DNA from: CAKVON01 sp902475665
GTDB taxonomy: Bacteria > Actinomycetota > Coriobacteriia > Coriobacteriales > Atopobiaceae
Length of the DNA: 64,000 bases
NCBI GenBank assembly: GCA_036321795.1
Contig: JAWQCY010000001.1
Coordinates: 1-64,000, forward strand
Direction: 5' to 3'
Part shown: positions 1 through 7,831 of the stretch, one piece after another
How positions within the stretch are numbered: the first letter of the stretch is position 1
Layout: each line of letters opens with the position of its first letter
Translations under genes and position numbers: made by a program
Notes under the pieces: generated by a model
What the model was told of the DNA's origin: nothing
The model's database searches: none
What the model saw: the letters and a program-made list of their open reading frames with translations, nothing else

Positions 1-1
1 C

Positions 2-451
2 GTCGACGGCGACACCGACATGGTCCTGTTCGCCAACACGCTGACCAACAAGGCCCACCAGCAGGACGACTACCGCTACCTGACGGCCTCCATCTACAGC
101 CGCGCCCTCGACGGCGACTTCGCCGAGATCCCGGTCCCCGAGAACCCGGACACCCCGGCCAAGCCGGACACCAAGCCGAACCCCGACGTCAAGCCGGACA
201 CCAAGCCGAACCCCGACGTCAAGCCGGACACCAAGCCGAACCCCGACGTCAAGCCCGACGCCAAGCCCGACGCCAAGCCCGGCGCAAACGCCAAGCCCGG
301 CGCAAACGCCAAGCCCGGCGCCAAGCCCGGCAACGGCTCGACGCCGCAGACCGGCGACGCCACCGACAGCGGCGCCGGCATGGCGCTCGCCGGCGCGGTC
401 ACCCTCGCGCTCGGCGGCACGCTCTACTACAAGCGCCGCCAGCAGAACTAG
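2..451 (+). CDS. C-terminal part of a sortase-anchored surface protein (5' end outside window)
   Basis: The reading frame is open from the first bases of the window, so the N-terminus and any signal peptide lie upstream. What remains is about 50 residues of a folded domain, a Pro/Lys/Asp-rich stalk built of KPDTKPNPDV-type repeats, and a cell-wall sorting signal: TPQTG at about 341-355, a hydrophobic Ala/Gly/Leu segment, and a basic tail ending KRRQQN. TPQTG departs from canonical LPXTG at the first residue but keeps the P-x-T-G core that sortases cleave. The likely role is display of an extracellular domain on the cell wall; its function cannot be read from this fragment. A strong terminator follows. 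Confidence 0.8.
   Translation, partial: VDGDTDMVLFANTLTNKAHQQDDYRYLTASIYSRALDGDFAEIPVPENPDTPAKPDTKPNPDVKPDTKPNPDVKPDTKPNPDVKPDAKPDAKPGANAKPGANAKPGAKPGNGSTPQTGDATDSGAGMALAGAVTLALGGTLYYKRRQQN
161..310 (+). repeat. Tandem 30-bp coding repeats of the surface-protein stalk
   Basis: Three identical 30-bp units occupy 161-190, 191-220 and 221-250, each encoding KPDTKPNPDV. They are followed by two 12-bp KPDA units and two 18-bp KPGANA units. Such arrays change copy number easily and set the stalk length of wall-anchored proteins. Confidence 0.9.
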
Positions 452-489
452 GCCGCGACGCCTGGCGTGACGCGCAGGTAGGCACGCCT

Positions 490-537
490 CGGGGCGGGAG
501 CCCGGGTTCGCCCGGCTTCCGCCCCGTTCTTCTCTTT
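490..537 (+). terminator. Intrinsic terminator after the surface-protein gene
   Basis: A GC-rich stem of about 16 bp (one bulge) closes on a TTCG loop at 507-510 and is followed by a T-rich tract (TTCTTCTCTTT). Confidence 0.8.
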
Positions 538-810
538 AGGCAGGATCTGCATGGAACGATTGGCTCTACCCGACTTGCCTTGCCATATATTGCTCACTTT
601 GGCGAGTACGTATATATGACTCGCGGGTGGTAAAGCGCCTTTGAGCTGCGGTCGGTTTAAACGGAATCGAAACCAGCCACGGATGTTTGTGCCCGTATGC
701 CGCTGGGTGCATTGGTCTGAAAATGAGTTCGTATACACTAAATGAACACATTGATTGACCGATTGGCCCCGCGGCGCCCCAAGGTTGCCCGGGACAGACT
801 GGAGCGTGCC
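538..810 (+). promoter_or_regulatory. Gene-free, relatively AT-rich region upstream of glgB
   Basis: No convincing gene lies here. An inverted repeat GCGAGT (602-607) / ACTCGC (619-624) flanks a TATATA-rich centre and could be an operator or a promoter core. A TATACA hexamer at 732-737 is a -10 candidate, although no good -35 is correctly spaced from it. A start site near 744 would exclude the ATG at 742 and favour the ATG at 811 for glgB. Confidence 0.4.
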
Positions 811-2988
811 ATGGAGGAGAAGATTGACCGTCGAAACATCACCGACGCTGACGTCTTCGTCATGGGCAAGGGCGAGTGGTATCGCAGCTTCGAGAAGATG
901 GGCGCCCACCCCGACACACGCGACGGGCAGGAGGGATTCCGCTTTTCCGTCTGGGTTCCTGACGTCCGTTCGGTCCACGTGATCGGCGACTTCAACGACT
1001 GGGACATTGCCGCCAATCCTTTGGAGGAGCTTCCCACCGGCGGGATTTGGTGCGGATTTGTCGCGGGTGCCAAGGTTGGCGACCTGTATAAGTATGTGAT
1101 CGAGACGGCAACGGGCGAGCGCCTCTACAAGGCTGACCCCTATGCCTTCTGGGCCGAGTGCCCTCCCGGAACCGCCTCGCGCCTTGCCGACATTGATGGC
1201 TACGGCTGGGGTGACCACGACTGGATGATGCAGCGTCAGGCCGACTCGCACATGCATCGTCCCCTCAACATCTATGAGGTGCACCTGGGCTCTTGGCGTC
1301 GTCATGACGACGGCCTTCTGGGCAACGGCTTCACCCCGCCCGAGGGCGAGGAAGGTGGGGGCACCTACCTCAGCTATGACGAGCTCTCGCACGAGCTGGT
1401 CCAGTACGTCAGCGAAATGGGCTACACCCACATCGAGCTCATGCCCGTGATGGAGCACCCCTTCGACGGCTCGTGGGGTTACCAGACCACGGGATATTAC
1501 GCGCCCACCGCGCGCTATGGGTCACCCAAGCAGTTCATGCATTTCGTCGACGCCTGCCACCAGGCGGGCATCGGTGTCATCCTGGATTGGGTCCCCGGTG
1601 GCTTCTGTCGTGACGAGCAGGGTCTTGTTCGATTTAACGGCGACAACCTGTACGAGAGCGAGGAGCACCCCAACTGGGGCACCTTCAAGTTCGATTTGGG
1701 CCGCGGCGAGGTCCGCAGCTTCCTGGTGTCCAACGCCATCTACTGGCTCGAGCGCTACCACGCCGACGGCATCCGCGTCGACGGTGTCACGAGCATGCTC
1801 TACCTCAACTTTGGCGTTGACGATCCGGCGCAGAAGAAGTTCAACAGCCAGGGTACCGAGGAGGACTTCGAGGCGGTCGAGTTCCTGCGCAGGACCAATG
1901 CCGTCGTCGAGACGTACTTCTCGGACGTCATGATGATCGCCGAGGAGTCCACCGCCTGGCCGCTGGTCACCTACCCGCCCGAGAAGGGCGGCCTGGGCTT
2001 CCACTACAAGTGGGACATGGGCTGGATGAACGACACCCTGCACTACATGCAGACCGACTTCCCGTGGCGCCCGGGCAACCACAACCTGCTGACGTTCTCG
2101 ATTATGTATGCCTTCAACGAGAACTTTGTCCTGCCGCTGTCGCATGACGAGGTCGTCCACGGCAAGTGCTCTCTCATCCAGCGCATGCCGGGCGACTACT
2201 GGCGCCAGTTTGCCGGGATGCGCTCGCTGGCGCTGTACCAGATCTGCCACCCTGGGGCCAAGCTCAACTTCATGGGCAACGAGATCGCACAGTTCATCGA
2301 GTGGCGCTACTACGAGGAAATCCAGTGGTTCATGGCCGAGCAGTACGAGGCCCATCGCCACCAGCGTGACTTTATCGCGGCCCTCAACCACGTCTATCGC
2401 GAGCAGCCCGCCCTGTGGCAGCGCTCCTACACCCCCGACGGCTTCGAGTGGATCGACGCCGACAACTCCGGCCAGTCCATCGTGAGCTTCGTGCGCCACG
2501 GTGACGATCCCGCCGACGACCTCGTCGTGCTCATCAACTTCGACCCAGCGGTCCGCGAGGACTTCCGCCTGGGTGTGCCCATCTACGGCACCTGGCGCGA
2601 GGTCATCTCGTCCGACGAGGCGCGCTTCGGCGGATCGGGCGTCTCCAACGAGGGCGACCTCGAGGCCGAGGACGTGGCATGGAACGGCCGCGAGCAGTCC
2701 GTGGTCATCCGAGTCCCGCCGCTGGGTGGCACCGTGCTGCGCTGCGTCAAGCGCAAGCCCAGGCCTGTCCACGAGCCCGAGCCTGCGGGCGCCACGAAGA
2801 AGGCCGCTTCCAAGGCGCCTGTCGAGAAGGACGCCGAGGCCGAGAAGGTCATCGAGGTTGAGGTCCCCATGCCTGCCGAGAAGGGCGAGGCCAAGGCCCC
2901 TGCCAAGACCAAGAAGCCCGGCAGGCCCACCAAGTCCCCCAGGCCCGCCAAGGGCAAGAAGGGCAAGGGCAAGAGGCGCAAAGCCTAG
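811..2988 (+). CDS. glgB: 1,4-alpha-glucan branching enzyme (GH13, CBM48)
   Basis: The enzyme cuts alpha-1,4 chains and re-attaches them as alpha-1,6 branches during glycogen synthesis. An N-terminal CBM48 (VHVIGDFNDWD) precedes the GH13 barrel. Visible are GIRVDGV with the nucleophile Asp, AEEST with the acid/base Glu, and LSHDEVVHGK with the third Asp. The ATG at 811 has GGAG six bases upstream and leaves a normal short lead-in before the conserved region; an in-frame ATG at 742 (23 more residues) has no ribosome site. Two oddities stand out: region I reads DWVPGGF, so the usual His of VPxHF is Gly, and the last 75 or so residues form a Lys/Ala/Pro tail resembling histone H1. First gene of the glycogen cluster, 64 bp before glgP. 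Confidence 0.93.
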   Translation: MEEKIDRRNITDADVFVMGKGEWYRSFEKMGAHPDTRDGQEGFRFSVWVPDVRSVHVIGDFNDWDIAANPLEELPTGGIWCGFVAGAKVGDLYKYVIETATGERLYKADPYAFWAECPPGTASRLADIDGYGWGDHDWMMQRQADSHMHRPLNIYEVHLGSWRRHDDGLLGNGFTPPEGEEGGGTYLSYDELSHELVQYVSEMGYTHIELMPVMEHPFDGSWGYQTTGYYAPTARYGSPKQFMHFVDACHQAGIGVILDWVPGGFCRDEQGLVRFNGDNLYESEEHPNWGTFKFDLGRGEVRSFLVSNAIYWLERYHADGIRVDGVTSMLYLNFGVDDPAQKKFNSQGTEEDFEAVEFLRRTNAVVETYFSDVMMIAEESTAWPLVTYPPEKGGLGFHYKWDMGWMNDTLHYMQTDFPWRPGNHNLLTFSIMYAFNENFVLPLSHDEVVHGKCSLIQRMPGDYWRQFAGMRSLALYQICHPGAKLNFMGNEIAQFIEWRYYEEIQWFMAEQYEAHRHQRDFIAALNHVYREQPALWQRSYTPDGFEWIDADNSGQSIVSFVRHGDDPADDLVVLINFDPAVREDFRLGVPIYGTWREVISSDEARFGGSGVSNEGDLEAEDVAWNGREQSVVIRVPPLGGTVLRCVKRKPRPVHEPEPAGATKKAASKAPVEKDAEAEKVIEVEVPMPAEKGEAKAPAKTKKPGRPTKSPRPAKGKKGKGKRRKA

Positions 2989-3052
2989 CCACCAAAAACG
3001 ACGACATGCCGGGAAAAACCTGCGGCCCGGCTTGACGCGAAAGGAGTACCAC

Positions 3053-5476
3053 GTGAACCAGATCTTTAATGGGAAGGACGACTTCGTCGAACAGTTCAAG
3101 GCGTCCTGCTCCACCACCATCGGCAAGTCGGTGGCGGACTGCACGGATGCCGAGCGCTTCCAGGCCCTGGCGACCCTCATTGCGGCCAAGTCGCGCGAGG
3201 TCGAGGTTGCCACCGACCAGGGCTACAGGCAGAACCACAAGAAGAAGGTCTATTACTTCTCGCTCGAGTTCTTGATCGGTCCCCTGCTGGACAACTACCT
3301 CATCAACTACGGTATCCGCGACATGGTCGACGAGGCCTTGGCCGACATGGGCCTGTCGCTTGGCGACATCGAGCGCCAGGAGGTCGACCCCGGCCTCGGC
3401 AACGGCGGCCTGGGTCGTCTCGCCGCGTGCTTCATGGACTCGCTCGCCCATGAGGGCATCGCCGGCTACGGCAACGGGATGCGTTATCGCTATGGTCTGT
3501 TCCACCAGGCCATCAAGGACGGTTGCCAGGTCGAGGAGACTGACAACTGGCTCGCCAACGGCTTCCCCTGGGAGATCCGTCGCGCGCAGAGCGCCGTCAC
3601 CGTCACCTTTGGCGGCGAGGTCGTCCGCCACGAGGGCGAGGACGGCAGCTACTGGTTCACGGTCGAGGGCGGCCAGAAGGTCAAGGCCGTTCCGTACGAC
3701 GTGCCCATCGTCGGCTACGGCGGCAAGGCCGTAAACAAGCTGCGCCTCTGGAGCGCCGAGCCCGCCGAGGAGGACTTCGACCTCGACGCATTCAACGAGG
3801 GCAAGTACGCCGAGGCCAACAAGTTCCGCTCGGACGTCGAGGCCATCTCGACGATCCTGTACCCCAACGACGCCGGCGAGCATGGCCGCATCCTTCGCGT
3901 GAAGCAGGAGTACCTGTTCGTCTCGGCCGGCCTACAGACGATTCTTCGCAGCTACGAGCACGAGTACGGCCCCGACTGGGAGCACTTCCCCGACCACGTC
4001 TCGCTGCACACCAACGACACCCACCCCGCCATGTGCGGTCCCGAGCTCATGCGCCTTCTCGTCGACGAGCGCAAGCTCGACTGGGACACCGCGTGGGACA
4101 TCGTCACCAGGTCCGTCTCGTACACCAACCACACGGTCATGCCCGAGGCCCTCGAGACCTGGCCCATCGAGATGTTCCGCCCGCTGGTCCCGCGCATCTA
4201 CATGTACATCGACGAGATCAACCGCCGCTACATCGAGTCCCTCAAGGCCAAGTACGCCGACTGGCAGCGCCTGGCCGCCGAGACGGCCGTGCTGTGGGAC
4301 GGCCGCGTGCGCATGGCCAACCTCTCGATCATCTGCGGCCACTCCGTCAACGGCGTCTCGGCCATCCACACCGAGATCCTCAAGCACGACGTCCTCAAGG
4401 GCTTCTACGAGACCACTCCCGAGAAGTTCAACAACAAGACCAACGGCGTCTCGCACCGTCGCTTCCTGGGCGAGGCCAACCCGCCGCTGTCGCGCGCCAT
4501 CACCGAGGCCATCGGCGACAAGTGGATGGACGATGCCTTCGAGCTTGCCAAGCTCGAGAAGTACAAGGACGACGCGTCGTTTCTCGACAGCATCGTCGAC
4601 GCCAAGTACCAGGACAAGGTTCGCCTGGCCGCATACGTCAAGGAAACGTCGGGAGTCGAGCTCGACCCGCACTCCACGTTTGACGTGCAGGTCAAGCGCT
4701 TCCACGCCTACAAGCGCCAGCTGCTCAACGTCTTCAAGGTCCTCGACCTGTACAACCGCATGATCGACGACCCGTCCTTCAAGCCGTTGCCCACCTCGTT
4801 CATCTTCGCCGGCAAGGCCGCCCAGAGCTATACCTTCGCCAAGGAGACCATCAGGCTCATCAACTCGATGGCCGACGTCATCAACAACGACCCGCGCGTC
4901 AACGACACGATCAAGGTCGCCTTCGTGCCCAACTACTCGATCTCCAGCGCGCAGATCGTCAACCCCGCCGCCGAGATCTCGGAGCAGATCTCCACGGCCG
5001 GCATGGAGGGCTCCGGCACCTCGAACATGAAGTTCATGTACAACGGCGCGATCATGCTCGGCACCTATGACGGTGCCAACATCGAGATCGCCGAGCTCGT
5101 GGGCGAGGAGAACATCAAGATCTTCGGCAACCGCGTCGAGGACATCGAGCGCATCAGGCGCGAGGGCTACTGGGCCTGGGACGAGGTCAACTCCGACCCG
5201 CGCCTCGGCCGCGTGGTCAACCAGCTTGTCGACGGCTCGCTCGCCCGTCTCAACGGCAACTTCGAGCTCGTCCACGACGAGCTCATGACGAACAACGACC
5301 AGTGGTTCGTCCTCAAGGACTTCCAGCCCTATGTGAAGGCCTTCGAGGAGCTGCGTCAGACCTGCGACGACCCGCACACCTGGGCCCGTATGTCGCTCAT
5401 CAACACTGCCCGTGCGGGCAAGTTCTCGAGCGACCGCACCATCCGCGAGTACGCCGAGGACATCTGGAAGGCGTAA
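3053..5476 (+). CDS. glgP: Glycogen/maltodextrin phosphorylase (GT35)
   Basis: This PLP enzyme releases glucose-1-phosphate from the non-reducing ends of glycogen. The 807-residue product has the normal family length. The PLP site is GSGTSNMKF (Lys in NMK), close to the canonical ASGTGNMKF; GNGGLGRLAACFMDS and THPAMCGPELMRLL are further family blocks. GTG at 3053 is chosen because AAGGAG lies six bases upstream; the same frame runs open far back through glgB, but that extension is not family-like. It sits between glgB and glgC, so degradation and synthesis are encoded together. A perfect 12-bp hairpin follows the stop codon. Confidence 0.95.
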   Translation: MNQIFNGKDDFVEQFKASCSTTIGKSVADCTDAERFQALATLIAAKSREVEVATDQGYRQNHKKKVYYFSLEFLIGPLLDNYLINYGIRDMVDEALADMGLSLGDIERQEVDPGLGNGGLGRLAACFMDSLAHEGIAGYGNGMRYRYGLFHQAIKDGCQVEETDNWLANGFPWEIRRAQSAVTVTFGGEVVRHEGEDGSYWFTVEGGQKVKAVPYDVPIVGYGGKAVNKLRLWSAEPAEEDFDLDAFNEGKYAEANKFRSDVEAISTILYPNDAGEHGRILRVKQEYLFVSAGLQTILRSYEHEYGPDWEHFPDHVSLHTNDTHPAMCGPELMRLLVDERKLDWDTAWDIVTRSVSYTNHTVMPEALETWPIEMFRPLVPRIYMYIDEINRRYIESLKAKYADWQRLAAETAVLWDGRVRMANLSIICGHSVNGVSAIHTEILKHDVLKGFYETTPEKFNNKTNGVSHRRFLGEANPPLSRAITEAIGDKWMDDAFELAKLEKYKDDASFLDSIVDAKYQDKVRLAAYVKETSGVELDPHSTFDVQVKRFHAYKRQLLNVFKVLDLYNRMIDDPSFKPLPTSFIFAGKAAQSYTFAKETIRLINSMADVINNDPRVNDTIKVAFVPNYSISSAQIVNPAAEISEQISTAGMEGSGTSNMKFMYNGAIMLGTYDGANIEIAELVGEENIKIFGNRVEDIERIRREGYWAWDEVNSDPRLGRVVNQLVDGSLARLNGNFELVHDELMTNNDQWFVLKDFQPYVKAFEELRQTCDDPHTWARMSLINTARAGKFSSDRTIREYAEDIWKA

Positions 5477-5498
5477 GGCGGTGTAAGGCGTGAACCAA

Positions 5499-5533
5499 GT
5501 CCGCCAGGGCAGGTAGCCCCGGCCCTGGCGGAC
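5499..5533 (+). other. Perfect 12-bp stem-loop between glgP and glgC
   Basis: GTCCGCCAGGGC (5499-5510) pairs exactly with 5522-5533 across an 11-nt loop. No T-run follows, so it looks more like an mRNA-stabilising or processing hairpin than a classical terminator. It could uncouple glgBP from glgCDA levels. Confidence 0.6.
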
Positions 5534-5578
5534 AGCTCTATAACTAGGGGAGAAGAAAGACTGGAAGGGGTGTTTTCG

Positions 5579-6727
5579 GTGAGCAAGAAGGAATGCGTCG
5601 CTATGCTCCTCGCGGGAGGGCAGGGCAGCAGGCTCGGTGCGCTCACGAGGAACATCGCCAAGCCGGCGGTGTCGTTCGGAGGCAAGTTCAGGATCATCGA
5701 CTTTGCGCTCTCTAACTGCGCGAACTCGGGCATCAACACGGTGGGCGTCCTCACGCAGTACAGGCCCTACCTGCTCCACTCCTACATCGGCACAGGCGAG
5801 GCCTGGAACCTCGACGAGCGCGGTGGCGGAGTCTCGATCCTGCCCCCCTTCGCGACCGAGACGGGCGGTGCCTGGTACGAGGGCACGGCCGATGCCGTGT
5901 ACCAGAACATCGACTACATCGAGGCGAACGACCCCGAGTACGTGATCATCCTCTCCGGCGACCAGCTCTATCGCATGGACTACCACGACATGCTCGCCAA
6001 CCACAAGCGCCACAACGCCGACCTGACCATCGCGGTCATGCCCGTTGCCTGGGAGGAGGCGTCTCGCTTCGGCATCATCACGCAGGATGACGACGAGCGC
6101 ATCACCAAGTTCACCGAGAAGCCCAACAAGCCGGACTCCAACCTTGCCTCCATGGGCATCTACATCTTCAACACGAAGCTTCTTCTCGACAGCCTGCGCG
6201 CCGACGCCGTCGACCAGACGTCGGAGCACGACTTCGGCAAGAACATCATCCCGAAGCTCTTGGGTGACGGAAAGGCGCTGTACACCTACCGCTTCGAGGG
6301 CTTCTGGCGTGACGTCGGCACCATCTCGAGCTATCACGAGACGAGCATGGACCTGCTGGGCGAGCACCCCGAGTTCGACCTGTACACCAAGGACTTCCCG
6401 ATCATGAGCAACGCCTCGGTGTGCCCGCCGCACTACGTCGGTCCCGAGGGAAGCGTCTCGGACTCGTTGGTGTCGAACGGCTGCCGCGTCTACGGCACCG
6501 TGCGCCACTCGATTCTGTCCACCGGCGCCTATGTGGGCCCGCGTGCCACGGTCGAGGACTCCGTCCTTTTGCCTGGCGCCACGGTCAAGGCCGGCGCCAA
6601 GGTCGTCCGCGCGATCCTGGGCGAGGAGTCCGTCGTCGAGGAGGGCGTGGCGCTCGGCAGCGTCGACGCCGCGAAGGACACCGCCGTCATCGGAGACCAC
6701 GTCGTGGTTGGAAAGGGGGAGGAGTAG
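5579..6727 (+). CDS. glgC: Glucose-1-phosphate adenylyltransferase, catalytic subunit
   Basis: GlgC makes ADP-glucose from ATP and glucose-1-phosphate, the committed step of glycogen synthesis. The N-terminus carries the nucleotidyltransferase signature LLAGGQGSRLGALTRNIAKP followed by RIIDFALSNCANSGI; the C-terminal third is a left-handed beta-helix (hexapeptide-like repeats such as GAYVGPRATVEDSVLLPG). I start at GTG 5579, eight bases after GGAAGGGG; GTG 5570, three codons upstream, would leave too little space. It ends two bases before glgD. By analogy with GlgC/GlgD pairs of low-GC bacteria, GlgC is probably the active subunit and GlgD the partner. Confidence 0.95.
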   Translation: MSKKECVAMLLAGGQGSRLGALTRNIAKPAVSFGGKFRIIDFALSNCANSGINTVGVLTQYRPYLLHSYIGTGEAWNLDERGGGVSILPPFATETGGAWYEGTADAVYQNIDYIEANDPEYVIILSGDQLYRMDYHDMLANHKRHNADLTIAVMPVAWEEASRFGIITQDDDERITKFTEKPNKPDSNLASMGIYIFNTKLLLDSLRADAVDQTSEHDFGKNIIPKLLGDGKALYTYRFEGFWRDVGTISSYHETSMDLLGEHPEFDLYTKDFPIMSNASVCPPHYVGPEGSVSDSLVSNGCRVYGTVRHSILSTGAYVGPRATVEDSVLLPGATVKAGAKVVRAILGEESVVEEGVALGSVDAAKDTAVIGDHVVVGKGEE

Positions 6728-6729
6728 CC

Positions 6730-7827
6730 ATGCAGAAGGTCATCGGCCTCATTACCGCCAACTACTCGACCAAGAAGCCCTGTGAGCTCGCTGTCTCGCG
6801 CCCGATGGCGTCGCTGCCGTACGGAGGACGCTATCGCACCATCGACTTCGCGCTCTCCAACATGGTCAACTGCGGCATCCGCACCGTGGGACTGGTCATG
6901 CCGTACAACTACCGCTCGCTGATCGACCACGTCGACTCCGGCAAGGACTGGATGCTCGACCGCAAGAACGGCGGCCTGTTCATCCTGCCCGGCACCGCCT
7001 TCGGAACGTCGCGCACCGGCTCGCGCTTCCTCATCCGCGACCTTGCCAACAACAGGGTCTTCATCGAGCGCAGCAAGGCGGACTACATCGTCTGCTCTGG
7101 CGCCAACATGATCTTCAACATGGACTTTGGCGAGATCATCGCCGAGCACGAGGCGTCCGGCGTCGACATCACCGTACTTACGCACACCGCCACCGAGCCC
7201 GACGAGGACGTCGTCGGCTTCAACATGGACGAGGGTGGCCGCATCACCGGCATCCGCCACGGCGTCGTCTATGGCGACACCGAGTTCCTCGACGCCTTCG
7301 TCATCGGCCGCGAGATGCTGCAGACGCTTCTGGACTGGTACTCCTCGGTCGACTACCTCGACCTGTTCGAGGCGCTCGAGAACGACTACGGTCGCGTCAA
7401 CGTCCGCGAGTACAAGTTCAATGGCTACGTCGCCCCGGTCTTCAACACCGACAGCTACTTCCGCCGCAGCATGGACCTGCTGCGCCCCGAGGTCGACGAC
7501 CAGCTCTTCCCGTCCGACCGCTGGATCAAGACCAAGGCGCACGACACGCCTCCCGCGAAGTACGAGCGCGGCTGCTACGTGCGCAACTCCATCGTCTCGG
7601 CGGGCAGCCGCATCTACGGCTCCGTCGCCGACTCGATCCTGGGACGCAACGTCATCGTCGAGAGCGGCGCCACCGTGCGCAACGCCATCGTCATGCAGGA
7701 CTGCGTGATCGAGAGCGGTGCGCGCGTCGAGAACGCCATCGTCGACCGCCGCAACACCATTCCGGCGGGCACCGAGCTCAGGGGCACGCCCGAGTCGATC
7801 CTGATCAAGGGCAAGGAGCAGGGGTAG
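6730..7827 (+). CDS. glgD: Glucose-1-phosphate adenylyltransferase, GlgD subunit
   Basis: A GlgC paralogue of 365 residues. It keeps the fold (PYGGRYRTIDFALSNMVNCGI and a C-terminal beta-helix with GSRIYGSVADSILGRNV) but lacks the Gly-rich GGxGxRL nucleotide loop of GlgC: its N-terminus reads GLITANYSTKKPCELAVSRP. That is typical of GlgD, which in low-GC bacteria forms a more active complex with GlgC. The ATG lies two bases after the glgC stop and uses a GGAGG inside the glgC end, so translation is probably coupled. It ends four bases before glgA. Confidence 0.93.
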   Translation: MQKVIGLITANYSTKKPCELAVSRPMASLPYGGRYRTIDFALSNMVNCGIRTVGLVMPYNYRSLIDHVDSGKDWMLDRKNGGLFILPGTAFGTSRTGSRFLIRDLANNRVFIERSKADYIVCSGANMIFNMDFGEIIAEHEASGVDITVLTHTATEPDEDVVGFNMDEGGRITGIRHGVVYGDTEFLDAFVIGREMLQTLLDWYSSVDYLDLFEALENDYGRVNVREYKFNGYVAPVFNTDSYFRRSMDLLRPEVDDQLFPSDRWIKTKAHDTPPAKYERGCYVRNSIVSAGSRIYGSVADSILGRNVIVESGATVRNAIVMQDCVIESGARVENAIVDRRNTIPAGTELRGTPESILIKGKEQG

Positions 7828-7831
7828 GACC

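Noticed and set aside
161..310. Possible CRISPR array from regular 30-bp repeats
   Set aside because: Units are contiguous without spacers and keep a coding frame in a surface-protein stalk.
2501..3052. Upstream extension of the glgP frame
   Set aside because: It overlaps the coding end of glgB in another frame and yields Arg/Ser-rich nonsense; GTG 3053 has the ribosome site.
3932..6700. A 922-codon minus-strand frame opposite glgP-glgC
   Set aside because: Antisense shadow of two well-identified genes; no start site or domain support.
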